NCBI GenBank assembly: GCA_030848705.1
Contig: CM061238.1
Location: forward strand, 29,356,655-29,420,654
Direction of reading: 5' to 3'
DNA from: Heracleum sosnowskyi
Taxonomy: Eukaryota; Streptophyta; Magnoliopsida; Apiales; Apiaceae
DNA: 64,000 nt
The position numbers were made by a program, and so were the translations under genes. Shown here piece after piece: positions 45,026 to 55,439 of the stretch. The notes below the pieces were generated by a model. The model ran no database searches and was not told where the DNA came from. It worked only from the letters and a program-made list of their open reading frames with translations. Position 1 is the stretch's first letter. Each line of letters begins with the position of its first letter.

Positions 45026-46030
45026 CTTTTGGAAAACATGCTCCACAAAGTTGGACTTTTGTGACGGACATTATAGATTCAAGCATTGCAACAAAATTAT
45101 TGACCATCCTCTTATCATGTAAGAAATTAATTTAATAACTTTATTTTATATTTTGTTTATACTTATATTAATTTTACTATGATTTGTGTGTTTATACAGG
45201 TTTAGAATACAAATAAAAGTTAAGGATAAGATGGGAGATATAACTTTTGTACTATTCAACAATATAGCAGAACCATTGCTAGACACATTAGCAATTAAGA
45301 TAATGAATAAATTATCTTTAGACAACAATGATGTTCCAAAGAGCTTGAAGGATTATTTGAAAAAGATATAGTGTTTAAGTTACGATTGAATGCTTATAAT
45401 CTCAAAGAAGGATTACACAGTTTTACTGTTGCTGAAATATTTGAGCCAAAAGAAATTTTGGAACAAGAGTACAAATTGAAGAAATCAGTCAAGGTACATT
45501 CTAATTTATTATAGCTTATGTGTAATTAATTAATTAGTTTAAAAGTCTAATATCATATGCACTATATAATGTAACAAATGAGTTGTACATGATTTTTCTT
45601 CTTCATGCAACTATTTTTAAACACTCATTATATTGTAGGATTCTAAATATTCTGCTACATCCGAGACTGGTGCTGTGTTTGTGCATGGCAATGGAGTTGG
45701 TGATGCAGGCAATGAGCTAAAGAAAATTCGAAACAAGAGTACAAGTTGAAGAAATCAGTTAAGACATATTCTAATTTATTACTATAATTTATGTATAGTC
45801 AACTTCATTAGTTTAAAACTCTAATATCATGCACTATTATCTATATAAAAATATTGTACATGAATATTTTTCTAAGCACTCGCTGTATTGCAGGATTCTA
45901 AAAGTTCTCCTACGCCCGAGACTATGCATGACAAAAAGAAAAGGAAAGTATCAATTGAGGACAATGAAAAGGACAACGGGGTTGGTGATGGATACAGTAG
46001 AGCTCGTGACGGAGGCAATGGAACATGTAT
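45026..46030 (+). pseudogene. RPA1-like (replication protein A large subunit C-terminal) pseudogene
   Basis: The segment at 45200-45300 encodes RFRIQIKVKDKMGDITFVLF, the OB-fold strand pattern of the RPA1 C-terminal DNA-binding domain (Rep_fac-A_C). A one-base shift near 45358-45370 separates it from a continuation (FTVAEIFEPKEILEQEY) ending at a GT near 45498. Later exon-like pieces (45641-45775 and 45893-46030) share the phrase GATTCTAAA...CCGAGACT and look like a duplicated last exon. One contains a basic KKRKVS motif. RPA-like genes are often carried by plant Helitrons, which fits the surroundings. The frameshift and missing N-terminal domains make it a pseudogene. Confidence 0.55.
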
Positions 46031-46599
46031 TTAGCATTATGCTACCGCCTAATTACACATGTGTTTCCAATCTTACTTTTTAGTATTAAATAATATGTAC
46101 TAAAGATTTCGCATTATACTTTTAAACTACATTGATAACTTGTCCGATTTTAATATATTTTGAATATGCACTAAAGGTCTATTGAGATTGATAATTACTG
46201 TCATTTTCTTAGTTATTTTTAATTATTATGTTTGTTTCAATAAGGATGGAATTTTGCTAAGATTTAAAATATTACAAACTATAGGATTTATAATATATAA
46301 TATAAATTATATATTATCTTTTCTAATAATACTATATAAATATAAGTAATATTATATGTTTATATTGATTTTTGTCGATATAATATATATATATATGGCA
46401 ATGGTATCGGTCCAACAAAATAAAAAATCAAACTATATAAACAAACAAAATATGTAAATATTTTATTATAGTACCTACCCAAATGCAAATTTTATAGAAT
46501 ATATTTTATTTGATAATTTAAATAATTTTGTAGATATTAATTTCATAATTTTTATTCTAATATTCTTTTTCTTAACAAATATATTCTAATGCCGCTGCG
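46031..46599. other. AT-rich intergenic DNA
   Basis: No gene or RNA recognised; includes a short (AT)n run near 46380. Confidence 0.4.
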
Positions 46600-46808
46600 A
46601 ATATATATATATAGTTGTCACATTTGACCAAAATTTATGTTTATTCTATAATTGAAAAAATTAAAAATATTATATCACTAAAAAGTGCAACTCATCTATT
46701 TTAAAATATAACTTTTAATTTTTAAAAATAATAAGCGTATAAATTTTAATCACTGGTCAAAGATCGGTCAATTTGATCAGTCAAATGTAACAACTAAGAC
46801 TGAGGGAG
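46600..46808. mobile_element. Probable Stowaway-type MITE, left end eroded
   Basis: The right end reads CAAATGTAACAACTAAGACTGAGGGAG followed by TA, and the left side carries the matching AGTTGTCACATTTGAC in inverse orientation near 46612. The outer left terminus is replaced by an AT run. Confidence 0.45.
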
Positions 46809-47148
46809 TAATTAATTTATAAAGTTTATGTATAATTGATGTCTTTCTTTTATTTGAAAAAATAATGATGCTGCAATATCCCCCCTATACATATATTACA
46901 TACATTAACATGCAGTACGTAGAAGAAATATGGTTTTCCTTTCACTCTGGCAACGTTTAACTAACATTTACAAAAAAAAACATTAATTTAAGAAAACTTC
47001 ACTTTCACAACTCCCTATAAGTATTTCTTCCAAATCTCACAATTCTTAAGAAACCTAAGCTTTCATTTCTGAAACTTTTCTTTTTTCTTCTACATACGTA
47101 ACATTATTTTCAACGAGGAACAATAGTATTAATATATATATATCAATC

Positions 47149-48300
47149 ATGTCTTCCATTAATCCAGAATCACAATCAATGGCCCGAGATCATAAAGTGA
47201 ATGGTCATGGCAGTAACAAACTTGCCAAATACGTGGGGTTCATTGAAGTGGTATTGAGGTTCATTTTGTTCTTAACAACTATAGCTCCCGTTTTACTTCT
47301 AGCCACTAGTAAGCAAACGGTGTTTTTCCGGCTACCTTTCCCTCCTTACGGGATGTCGGCTTCTGCTAAATTCACTTCTATACCTGCTTTGGTGTAAGTT
47401 AATTACATGCAAATTAGTATAATGTTCAATATAATATTACCTATGATGTAAGAATTAGTAGTAATAATAATTGTTCTTCTCCGTGATTGATAAATTCCGG
47501 CTAGGTTATATGTATGAATTAAAATAGTGAGTAAAGTACAGGGTGGTGGCTGATGAACTTTTTCCAATCCACTGTAGCAGTTTGGTGGTCGGATCAAGTT
47601 TAAAATTTGCAATATTCATGGTTAAGTTCAGCCGCAACTTTACAATTTACTCTAATATATATAGTTTACAACTAGTTTATGTATGAATTTAAAACCATGA
47701 GCGATTCAGCTAATTAAAGAGGTTTTGTCTAGCTAGAAACTTAAAAATGGATTATTCAATGTTATTGCAGATACGAAATATCGGCCCTCTCAGTGACTTG
47801 CTTATACAGCATCATCACAGGATTGTTATCCATCTATGCTTACATGAAGGGAGCAAACAGATCAGCAAAACTAATGTTTAATATCTTTGTGATGGATTTG
47901 GTAAGGCTTCAAACATCTCGATTAATTCCAAATGATCTAGTTTCTCGAAAAGAAGTAAGGAAGGTTGTTGCTAAATGTGCTAACAATGATTTGTAGAATA
48001 TTTGATCATTCTTTGTTTAACTACTAATTCGACATTAATGATGAGTTTTTTAAATTAATTGTGTGCCCGCAGCTACTAGTTGGAATTGTATCGGCGGCAG
48101 CAGGAGCAGGCGGTGAAGCTGCTTACATAGGACTAAGAGGAAACAAAGCTGCAAAATGGCCCAAAATCTGCACTATCTATGATACCTTCTGTCTCCATGT
48201 TGGCTTCTCCTGCTTAACTTCAAGTTTCGCAGCCACGGCACTCATATTCCTTATCATCCTCTATGTTTTCACCCTCTCACCAGAGAATCACAACTACTGA
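47149..48300 (+). CDS. CASP-like membrane protein, CASPL1D type, copy 1
   Basis: Four-span membrane protein of the CASP-like family, relatives of the proteins that scaffold the Casparian strip domain; most CASPLs have unknown plasma-membrane roles. Exons 47149-47393, 47771-47900 and 48073-48300 join in phase to 200 residues, the normal family size. The first span begins FIEVVLRFILFLTTIAPVLLL, followed by SKQT and PFPPYG in the first loop. The second span has LYSIITGLLSIYAYM. Exon 3 starts with the third span (LLVGIVSAAAGAGGEAAYIG), then KICTIYDTFCLHVG and the last span. The short charged N-terminus is cytosolic. It is the only copy of the three without damage. Confidence 0.85.
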
Positions 48301-49629
48301 TACTGATACATTCGATTCTTAATTACCATCGATCCCACGTCGATGCGTGTTTCACTTAATATTGTTTAAATAATATTAAGTTAAGTGAGTGATTTAAAAT
48401 TAGATAATGTTGAGATACTACTATAAGTTAAGGAATGCAAAGCAATAAAACACTGTGTACGTACTTGCATGATTCCTATTGCGTTTGTAAATTCTCAATG
48501 TATGAGCTAGCGGCTTCTGAAAAAGTGAAAGGTGATGTCAAAATAAAACTCACAGTGTTTACAACAATAAATATATGTTTCTTGTATTTAAATTAATACT
48601 CATAATTTGTATGTCATCTAATTATTTAGATGAATACGTATCTTTGTGGTGCAAAGTCACATCTATAAAAAATATAAATTCGGGGCCATCTAATAATTCC
48701 TTTTAATGTCAGAGAACTAAATTGAAAAGTACGTACTGCCACATGAAACTAGTGGCCGTTTGTTATATTTTCCAACTTTTTGATCATTCGAAAGTCAATA
48801 ATATAATTCGTGGTGAACAGAATTTGGATCCGAAATATATCATGACAACTAATCCTATATATGTGTGCGCGCGTAGGAAGCTTTTTCATCATTCGAAAGT
48901 CAATAATATAATTCGTGGTTGCGTGAATGTTGTCCAAAGAATGTTTCACATGGCTTGACAGTATTGGAAGCAGCCTAAACCTAACCAACTCTAATGTGTA
49001 AACGTAATCTGTACTCTTTATTAATAAGCAAAACAATGTGAAAATGGCGCGCGGTACTAAAGTACCAAAATATCAAATTTGGTTATCACTTAACTTAATC
49101 CGGATTCGATTCCTCGCAACTACATATATAATTATACAAGATTTATTTACTTTAAATTCTTTAGCTTCATCCAAGGTTCGATTCCTTACAACTACTTAAT
49201 TATACAAGATTTATTTATACCAAATTTGGTTATCACTTAACCCGGGTTCGATTCCTCGCAACTACATAATTATACAAGATTTATTTACTTTAAATTCTTT
49301 AGCTGCATCAATTCTCGAGAAATACATTTTTAAATAATATTTATTAATAATTTATTAATACTAATATTTTAATGTCAACCCATACTCGCCCGGCACGGGT
49401 TATAAGCTAGTTTGTCTAATATATGATTGTAAATAAAGTCCCCTCGACTAGTGAAATCATGCATATTGACGTACCCAAATTCATAGAATATTACTGAAAG
49501 CAGCCTATTTTGAACTGCATGCATTATTTGAATCCCCTGTCCGGATTTCTCATAGTTCTAAATTATGCACACATCTTCTTAAACCTAATTACTAATCTTC
49601 TTAAGCAAAGGCTAAATATATATATATCA
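48301..49629. other. Intergenic DNA with short repeats
   Basis: Two copies of a 35-bp phrase around ATTCGAAAGTCAATAATATAATTCGTGGT lie at 48786-48818 and 48891-48919. A longer imperfect duplication (CAAATTTGGTTATCACTTAA ... ACAAGATTTATTTACTTTAAATTC) lies at 49074-49165 and 49216-49290, each with a GGTTCGATTCC-like box. At 49383-49399 the sequence CCCGGCACGGGTTATAAGCTAGT resembles a Helitron 3' end with a CCCG/CGGG stem. No gene. Confidence 0.5.
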
Positions 49630-50059
49630 ATGGCTTCGATTAATCCGGAATCTCCAGCCCTGGTACTTGAGCTTCAAAAGGATAGTGATGCCGATAGGAA
49701 AAACCCTGCCAACTGCACGGCAGTTCTTGACGTGGTTCTAAGGCTCTTATTATTTTCAACCATCCTAATATCAGTTGTAGCCCTAGTGACCGGTAAGCAA
49801 ACTGAGACGATTGCGATACCATTTCCTCCGTACAGAGTATCTGTTTCGGCTAAATTTACTGATTCATCAGCTTTCATGTAAGTAAAAATTTTATTGTGCT
49901 TCTATATAAGGGTTTTTAAACGGTAAATGACTTAAATATTAACAAATATTTTGTGGTGATATAAGTTTTGTTGAATAGCATAGGAATATCCCGTACGTTG
50001 AGATTTTTCTCTGACACCTTAATTAAGATTTTAGATAAATCGGTTACTTAACAAATTTA

Positions 50060-50425
50060 GGCTCCGTTTGGTATTGCTGTTGCAGACAGCAACAGCAGCT
50101 TTTTTCTGAAAAGCAGCTAAAAAAGTGTTTGGTAAAATTTAAAAACTGCTTTTCTGAAAAGCGCTTTTGGCTGAAAAGCTGCTTTTAGAGAAAGCAGGTC
50201 CCCCCATGCTTTTGAAAAAAAGCTGCTTTTCAGCTTTTGCGGGGAAGCAGCTACTGGTTTCAACATCAAAACTCACCAAAAACATTAATTTTTTATATTA
50301 TACACCAAAACATGCACATATCAAAAATATTACCAAACAGTTATCTGATTTTCACAACAGCACTTATTTTAACAGCACTTTTTCAAACAGCACAGCAATT
50401 TTTAACAGCAATCCCAAACAGAGCC
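50060..50425. mobile_element. Tourist/PIF-Harbinger MITE in CASPL intron 1
   Basis: 366-bp element with ends GGCTCCGTTTGGTATTGCTG and CAGCAATCCCAAACAGAGCC, inverted to each other, and a 3-bp target duplication TTA (50057-50059, 50426-50428). The body repeats AAAAGCTGCTTTT-type hairpins. The small ORFs inside are not genes. Confidence 0.88.
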
Positions 50426-50736
50426 TTAAATCGTTACTAATTTAAATATCAACTGTGCAGATACTCATCCGCTGCCCTCTCTGTCGCTTGCTTGTACAGC
50501 ATAATAACAACACTCTTATCGTTCTTTGCTCTAATGAAGCGAGGTGGTAAACTAACAAAGTTGGTGTCCAGTCTCATCTTTGCAATAGACGTGGTTAGTT
50601 TTCAAGCACCTCCATCTCCACATCAAGATTAGGCGTTAATTCGATCGTTGATATTTTAATTAAACGAATTAAGATTCAATTTTCGCATGCATCGATGCAA
50701 CTTGCAACAAATGCAGTTACTACTTGGAATTGTTTC

Positions 50737-52069
50737 GTCGTTCCCACGAAAAGCTAATCCTAATCCAAGAAGTAAGCGAGCAACATCTACACTTGTTGTT
50801 AAACGCATACGATAGGCAGCCCCTACTACTTCATTTCCCAATGACAATTTTCTTGTAACACTCTGCCTTTGATCTATGAAACCAAAATAAAGTATCCGAG
50901 CATTATTATGTATGCTTCCTTCCTTTCCAGTATGTTCTCCAAATTTTTCTTTTGCTTTTTTCCAATTTTGAAATCCATTTTTAATAAACGCTTGTTCTCC
51001 AGCTCTTCTTTCTCCGAAAAGATAACACCAAAAACAAAAGGCAGCATCTTTGGAAATACTGTACTCTAACCATTCACGATTGTGGAACCAACTAATCTGG
51101 AAAGACCTCATGTTCTCACCACATTGAGTTGGAGGAAAAACATAAGAAAGCGGTCTACAAGGTCCCATTTGCACATACTTTCTCCTGATATCATCTCTTC
51201 TTCTCGGATCATATTCATTAATAGGTTTGCGCCGAGCTGGATCACTTTCAATATAATCAGATGCCAAATTATTATCAGTTCTAGCTCTTTTCTCACTTGA
51301 TTCACCGGTCACTGGAACAAAATATCTATTCATATTTTACTAACAAACCACTGAAATCTGAATCAAAACTCCAACAAGGCAATAACAGGGCAGCCTGGCA
51401 AATGTAAATTCAAATGTAAATTTCAAAATAATATAAAATGCACAAAATAACAAACATTGCAGTCCACAACCACAAGAAACATCAAATTAGATACGAAAGT
51501 CTGAAACTCAATACAAAATCAAAACAATTAGAACGAGGCAATCAGGCAAGTTAGGAACACTGAATCAATTACTCTTAAAAGTTAAAAGTTAAAACCAATC
51601 AAAAACCAAACACCAGGATAAACAATAAGCAATCAAGAGAAAACATTAATCTTAAAAGCAAACTAGATACGAAAATATCAAAAAGCTTGTAATTTGTAAA
51701 TTAGGGCTCAAAACAGGCGTACCTCTTTTTCAAAAGCTTTATACTGATACAAATACAATTGAATAATCGTCTGAAGTCTGGAACACAGTGTGAAGAATCG
51801 TCTGAACTGAAGTAGTTGATTTGTAATTGTAGATTTGTAATAGTTGACAGTTGATTTATAAATTAGGGCTCGTCTGTCTTCAGTCGTCGCTGTTGTGTGA
51901 ATTGTGAGAGAATAAAAGTTGTGTGAATTGTGAGAGAATAAAGAGTGAAAAATAATTAAATCAAAACGACGTCGTTTAGAAAAAAAAAAAAAAAAAAATT
52001 CCAAAAAATTTCCAAAAACTAGCAGGGGCCCGGCCCCCCCCCCCTGCCCCCCCCCTCCCTCCGTCACTG
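50737..52069 (-). mobile_element. Truncated hAT transposon in CASPL exon 3
   Basis: The right terminus reads CAGTGACGGAGGGAGG on the minus strand, a hAT-type end, followed by a C-rich run. The adjacent plus-strand exon begins GTTGCGTC (52070-52077). The left junction has GTTTCGTC (50732-50739), an imperfect match to an 8-bp duplication. The left terminus itself is missing: the sequence breaks off inside the transposase gene. Insertion followed by a deletion at short homology fits best. Confidence 0.75.
50741..51333 (-). pseudogene. hAT transposase N-terminal fragment (TTF zinc finger / DUF4371)
   Basis: The start MNRYFVPV is followed by a TTF-type zinc finger region (FQISWFHNREWLEYSISKDA, CFWCYLFG) and the beginning of DUF4371 (RMRLTTSVDVARLLLGLGLAFRG). 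The frame then runs into CASPL exon sequence. The RNase H-like catalytic core and the C-terminal hAT dimerisation domain are absent, so it is non-functional. Confidence 0.8.
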
Positions 52070-52261
52070 GTTGCGTCCTCAACTGGAGCAGAAGCTGAAC
52101 TTGGTTACATTGGACTCAAAGGAAACTCAAAGATGGGTTCGCACAAGATCTGCAATGTCTGTGGCTCGTATTGTAGGCACATTGGAATTTCTCTGTTATC
52201 TTCAAGCTTCGCCTCCATTGTGCTATTTCTTCTGATTGTTCTTCGTATCAAATCCCTTTAA

Positions 52262-52988
52262 AGAGAGAATCACAAGTAGAAGTTTCCATTGTGTCAGCTT
52301 TCGTGCCTTTATTTATTCATTCATTATCACCACCATTCACCAAAATAAATTAGTGTAACCAGTTTCGCTAATTATTTCTTTTACTTCTGTAATATATTCA
52401 TATCGTTAACATAATTTCATTTATTATCGTTTAGCAATTAGTTTAATAAACGTATTTACTATTAATCTAGTCGATAACAAGTTGAATATAATAAAAATCC
52501 TATTTTTGTCTCATTTCTTGTCTAATTTATCAATATCGTCATACGTAATAAGTTTTTTTGTGATACAAGTTAGGTGGCGTCTTTATACATGCAAATACAT
52601 GAACTGCACGTAGTTATATTGGCTTTTATAAGTGGCTATACAATAACACTTATTTTGTTCGACACTAATTTCTATTGAATTTAATTTTGATGAAGTTTGT
52701 GATTTTGCAGTGGCTGCCTTATTTTTTCTTTTATTTTGATAATTTTTTGGGAAGAAATTATGAGTGCTCTTGGTTACCAAAAAAAAAATATGAGTGCTCT
52801 TCTATCAACAAACAGAAAGATCGATGTATCCGAGGGCGGAACCAGGATAGTGATCGTGACATGGGGGACCAAAAAACTGTGTTTAGAGGGGACTGATCTA
52901 TGTTATCTTATTATTTTTTCCCAAAATTCTGCATAATTTTCTTTACAGATTGGCAGGTTTCGAAACTCATTCTAGTTCCCTAATTTCG
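52262..52988. other. Intergenic DNA after CASPL copy 2
   Basis: AT-rich with no credible gene. A short duplication (ATATGAGTGCTCTT at about 52759 and 52788) and a GGCGGAACCAGGAT phrase at about 52835, resembling hAT subterminal sequence, are the only features seen. Confidence 0.4.
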
Positions 52989-53174
52989 CTATGTTGATGG
53001 AGTGGTTCGATATTAGACGAACAAATTTTGCGTCTAAATCCCAACACTTAAGGTCCCAGAATTATGGCCGCCTTGAAGTTTAGATCAGATGGATTAATGA
53101 GACATGAGTTCAATACACGCGTATGTATAATGATTGCGTAGAAATATAAAAATCACTAACTGAACTGTGAATCA
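52989..53174. repeat. Left direct repeat flanking pararetroviral fragment
   Basis: About 185 bp similar to 55238-55439, sharing CCCAGAATTATGGCCGCCTT and GAGTTCAATACACGCGTATG. It contains a small hairpin TTAGACG...CGTCTAA. Confidence 0.85.
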
Positions 53175-53523
53175 CACTGGCAGGCCACTAATAAAAAAAT
53201 ATATAAACGCAGTAAGTAGTAACAAATGAAACTTATCTTCGTTAAAATTTACAGTATCCCACCTACTACGTAGTAACAATGTGAGAATCTATATATGTAT
53301 ATATTTATATAGGCAAGTGCTCAGAGACATTTGCTTGAAATGAGAACTGAGAATAGATCTCAACAACACATCATTTTACTTGTTTTATTAAACTTTTTAA
53401 TGACTTGTAAAATTTATAATAAATTGAAAAAATTAGATTTAATTCTAATTCTTTTTCCGCAAAATCCTAAAAATATTCTAGTATTTAATGATGCTAAGAA
53501 GATTGTATGGATACACCTCTACT

Positions 53524-53536
53524 TGGTATTAGAGCC
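53524..53536 (+). other. Pararetroviral primer binding site (tRNA-Met)
   Basis: TGGTATTAGAGCC, one mismatch from the consensus TGGTATCAGAGCC complementary to initiator tRNA-Met, just upstream of the first viral ORF. Confidence 0.75.
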
Positions 53537-53551
53537 GTGTTTTTATTTAAA

Positions 53552-54440
53552 ATGAATATTTTAGATAAAGAAAATCCTGAGGAAAATTCTGAGGAAACTC
53601 AGAACAATTTTGAAATCGAATTTTCTGAAAATGAAAATGGTTTTCAGGCTAGCTTTTTAGTAAAGCAAGAAATTCTTTCTAAAATCAGGAAAACAAAACT
53701 TGATTTGAAAAAAGAGAAAATATTTAACATTCTGATGTTAAATTTTTTAAAAAGAAAAAATTATATCTTTTATTTTGTTAAAACAAAAGAAATGCATATA
53801 GATATAAAAGATACTAAAGTTCAGTGTTCCTACCCATTATCACTAAGGATGAGATAACAGAAACCTACAAAAAATTGACTCTAAGATTAGGTCAACTATT
53901 AACGTAGTTCATTTAGGAGCTATAAAAATTTTGTTAAAATTAGAGTTTAAGGAAGGTATAGATTCACCTATTAAGATGGCCTTAATAGATAACAGAATCA
54001 ATGACCGCAGTGATTGTATTTTAGGTGCAGCTAGAGGAAACTTAGCTTACCAAAAATTTATGTTCATAGTCTATCCTAAATATGCATTTAGTAAAGACAC
54101 TAAGAACATAGATCAAGTATTATCTTTCGTACATCAATTCGAAAGGGAGAATTTGATGAATCCAGGAGATAAAGTCTTTAGCATAACCTATTTAGTAGTT
54201 TATGCATTGACCAATAGTCATCATAGTATTGCCTATAGGAAGGAAGAAAACATAGAGTTAGAAGATGTTTTCTCAGAAATAGGATCGGTTGAAAAAAAGC
54301 AATTTTCTGAAATAAGACCTTTAAATAATTCTTGGGCAATTGATATTGCTGAAAAAAAACCTTTATTAGGACAACAACCTAGAATGAGTTTCAGAAGAAA
54401 CAGTTTAGAAATCGGTGAGACATCTGATAGCAACTTCTAA
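53552..54440 (+). pseudogene. Pararetroviral movement protein-like ORF (ORF I), frameshifted
   Basis: The first part reads from an ATG at 53552 to a stop at 53857; the remainder reads in another phase from about 53870 to TAA 54440. The central region with FKEGIDSPIKMALIDNRI and a following ILGAARGNLAYQKFMF stretch fits the 30K-type cell-to-cell movement proteins of caulimoviruses. The phase change near 53857 is a defect of this genomic copy. The long Asn/Glu-rich N-terminus and basic C-terminus also fit. Assignment rests on gene order and these motifs, without a search. Confidence 0.65.
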
Positions 54441-54500
54441 AAAAGCGTCTCTAGAAAAGTAGATAATCGATGTCAGAGATTAAAACTTTTATAAAAATGA

Positions 54501-54971
54501 CTACCCCTTTTATGCTGCAGCTACATCTATAAGAAAGGAAAAATCCTTAATATCAAGAAATTGAATGAAGGATCAGATAGTCAGCAAAGAAAATATATCA
54601 TTAGTGGATATACTGGAAATCAGAGTATTACAACTCTTATTTCTTCTACTAATAACCTTAACCATATTACAGGTAGAATTTTACTAGGATGTTATAAACT
54701 ATTGAGTTATTTTGGACTCGGTAAAGATCCCAGTGAAGAATTGTATAAAACAAAAAGTGTTTATGAAAAATTCTCCACTCTTTTAGAAGGGGGGGATAAC
54801 CAGAAATTAGAAGACTTAAAAACTCTTTTAATTAAAAATATTGAGAAAATCGATAGAATAGAAGAAAAGATTAACTATCTTGAAAAAATTCCTATTGACA
54901 GAAATGAAGTTTTAGTCTTTACTTCTAAATTAAATGAAATCGAAGAATGCCTTAAGAAAATCTTAGGATGA
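54501..54971 (+). pseudogene. Pararetroviral aphid-transmission-factor-like ORF (ORF II)
   Basis: The frame is open from 54501 to the TGA at 54971, with no clear ATG at its start; a nearby ATG (54497) is in a different phase. The N-terminal part has YIYKKGKILNIKKLN and an ISGYTGNQ region. The C-terminal third is a Leu/Ile/Glu heptad pattern, as expected for the coiled coil through which such proteins meet the virion-associated protein. The stop overlaps the start of the next ORF by four bases. Confidence 0.6.
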
Positions 54972-55153
54972 GTCTTAAAGAATTCCAAGATATTATTAAG
55001 TCACAGATAGAAGAAATTCTTAAGTTGCTTAAAGAACAGCGTGCTAACAATGTTATTGAAGCCGCAGCTGCAAAGATAATTACTGAATTGAAAGCAGCAA
55101 TTCACGATTGTCCGTGCAATAAAGAAATCCTGAAGGTTCTTACAACAGAATAA
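54968..55153 (+). CDS. Pararetroviral virion-associated-protein-like ORF (ORF III)
   Basis: 61-codon ORF whose ATG overlaps the previous stop as ATGA, a close coupling typical of caulimovirus polycistronic RNA. The N-terminal half is an amphipathic helix (FQDIIKSQIEEILKLLKEQ), and the second half holds the CPCNKEIL motif. In caulimoviruses this small DNA-binding protein decorates the virion and binds the transmission factor. The frame is intact but shorter than usual family members, so it may be truncated at the C-terminus. Confidence 0.65.
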   Translation: MSLKEFQDIIKSQIEEILKLLKEQRANNVIEAAAAKIITELKAAIHDCPCNKEILKVLTTE

Positions 55154-55237
55154 TCAAATAGAAAAGTAATCGCCTTAGTAGGAGATAAAAATCATCTTCC
55201 TAGAATAGGACAGCAAAAATAAGTTGAATATAATATA

Positions 55238-55439
55238 CTATGTTGGCAGGAGTGGTTAGACGAACAAATCTTGCGACGAACCACTCCTGCGTCTAGATCA
55301 CAACACTTAAGATCCCAGAATTATGGCCGCCTTGCAGTTTAGATCAGATGGAATGAGACATGAGTTCAATACACGCGTATGTATAATGAATGCGTAGAAA
55401 TATAAAATCACTAACTGAAATATGAATCAGTAAAAATTT
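55238..55439. repeat. Right direct repeat flanking pararetroviral fragment
   Basis: Second copy of the 52989-53174 repeat. It carries an extra perfect hairpin with 12-bp arms GCAGGAGTGGTT (55246-55257) and AACCACTCCTGC (55279-55290). Confidence 0.85.

Larger units (their letters stand above)
49630..52261 (+). pseudogene. CASP-like protein, CASPL1D type, copy 2, disrupted in exon 3
   Basis: Same three-exon plan as copy 1: 49630-49877, 50461-50593 and exon 3 starting at 50717. Exon 1 carries VVLRLLLFSTILISVVALV and GKQTETIAIPFPPY; exon 2 carries LYSIITTLLSFFALMKRGG. Exon 3 opens with LLLGIV and is then cut at about 50735-50740 by 1.3 kb of hAT transposon DNA. The rest of the exon resumes at 52070 and ends at TAA 52261, encoding STGAEAELGYIGLKG, KICNVCGSYCRHIG and the last span. 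Intron 1 also holds a Tourist MITE. Without precise removal the transcript cannot encode the third and fourth spans, so it is a pseudogene. Confidence 0.85.
53260..55237 (+). mobile_element. Endogenous caulimovirus-like pararetrovirus fragment
   Basis: About 2 kb of viral-like DNA. A TATA-like TTTATATAGG lies near 53307, then a tRNA-Met primer site, then ORFs in the order movement protein, aphid-transmission-factor-like and virion-associated-protein-like. Separate ORFs I, II and III in this order characterise Caulimovirus-like members of Caulimoviridae. Capsid, reverse transcriptase and transactivator genes are missing, and at least one frameshift breaks ORF I, so it is a partial, defective genomic copy. 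The genus is inference from layout. Confidence 0.75.

Noticed and set aside
44737..45135. 132-codon ORF as a gene
   Set aside because: Most of it is the reading of tandem AT-rich repeats; only DNA further downstream has coding character.
51708..52082. 124-codon minus-strand ORF at the hAT end
   Set aside because: Starts in the host exon, passes through the C-rich terminus and poly-T run; no protein signature.
53331..53555. ORF before the viral movement protein
   Set aside because: Runs over the primer binding site and leader; composition is AT-driven.
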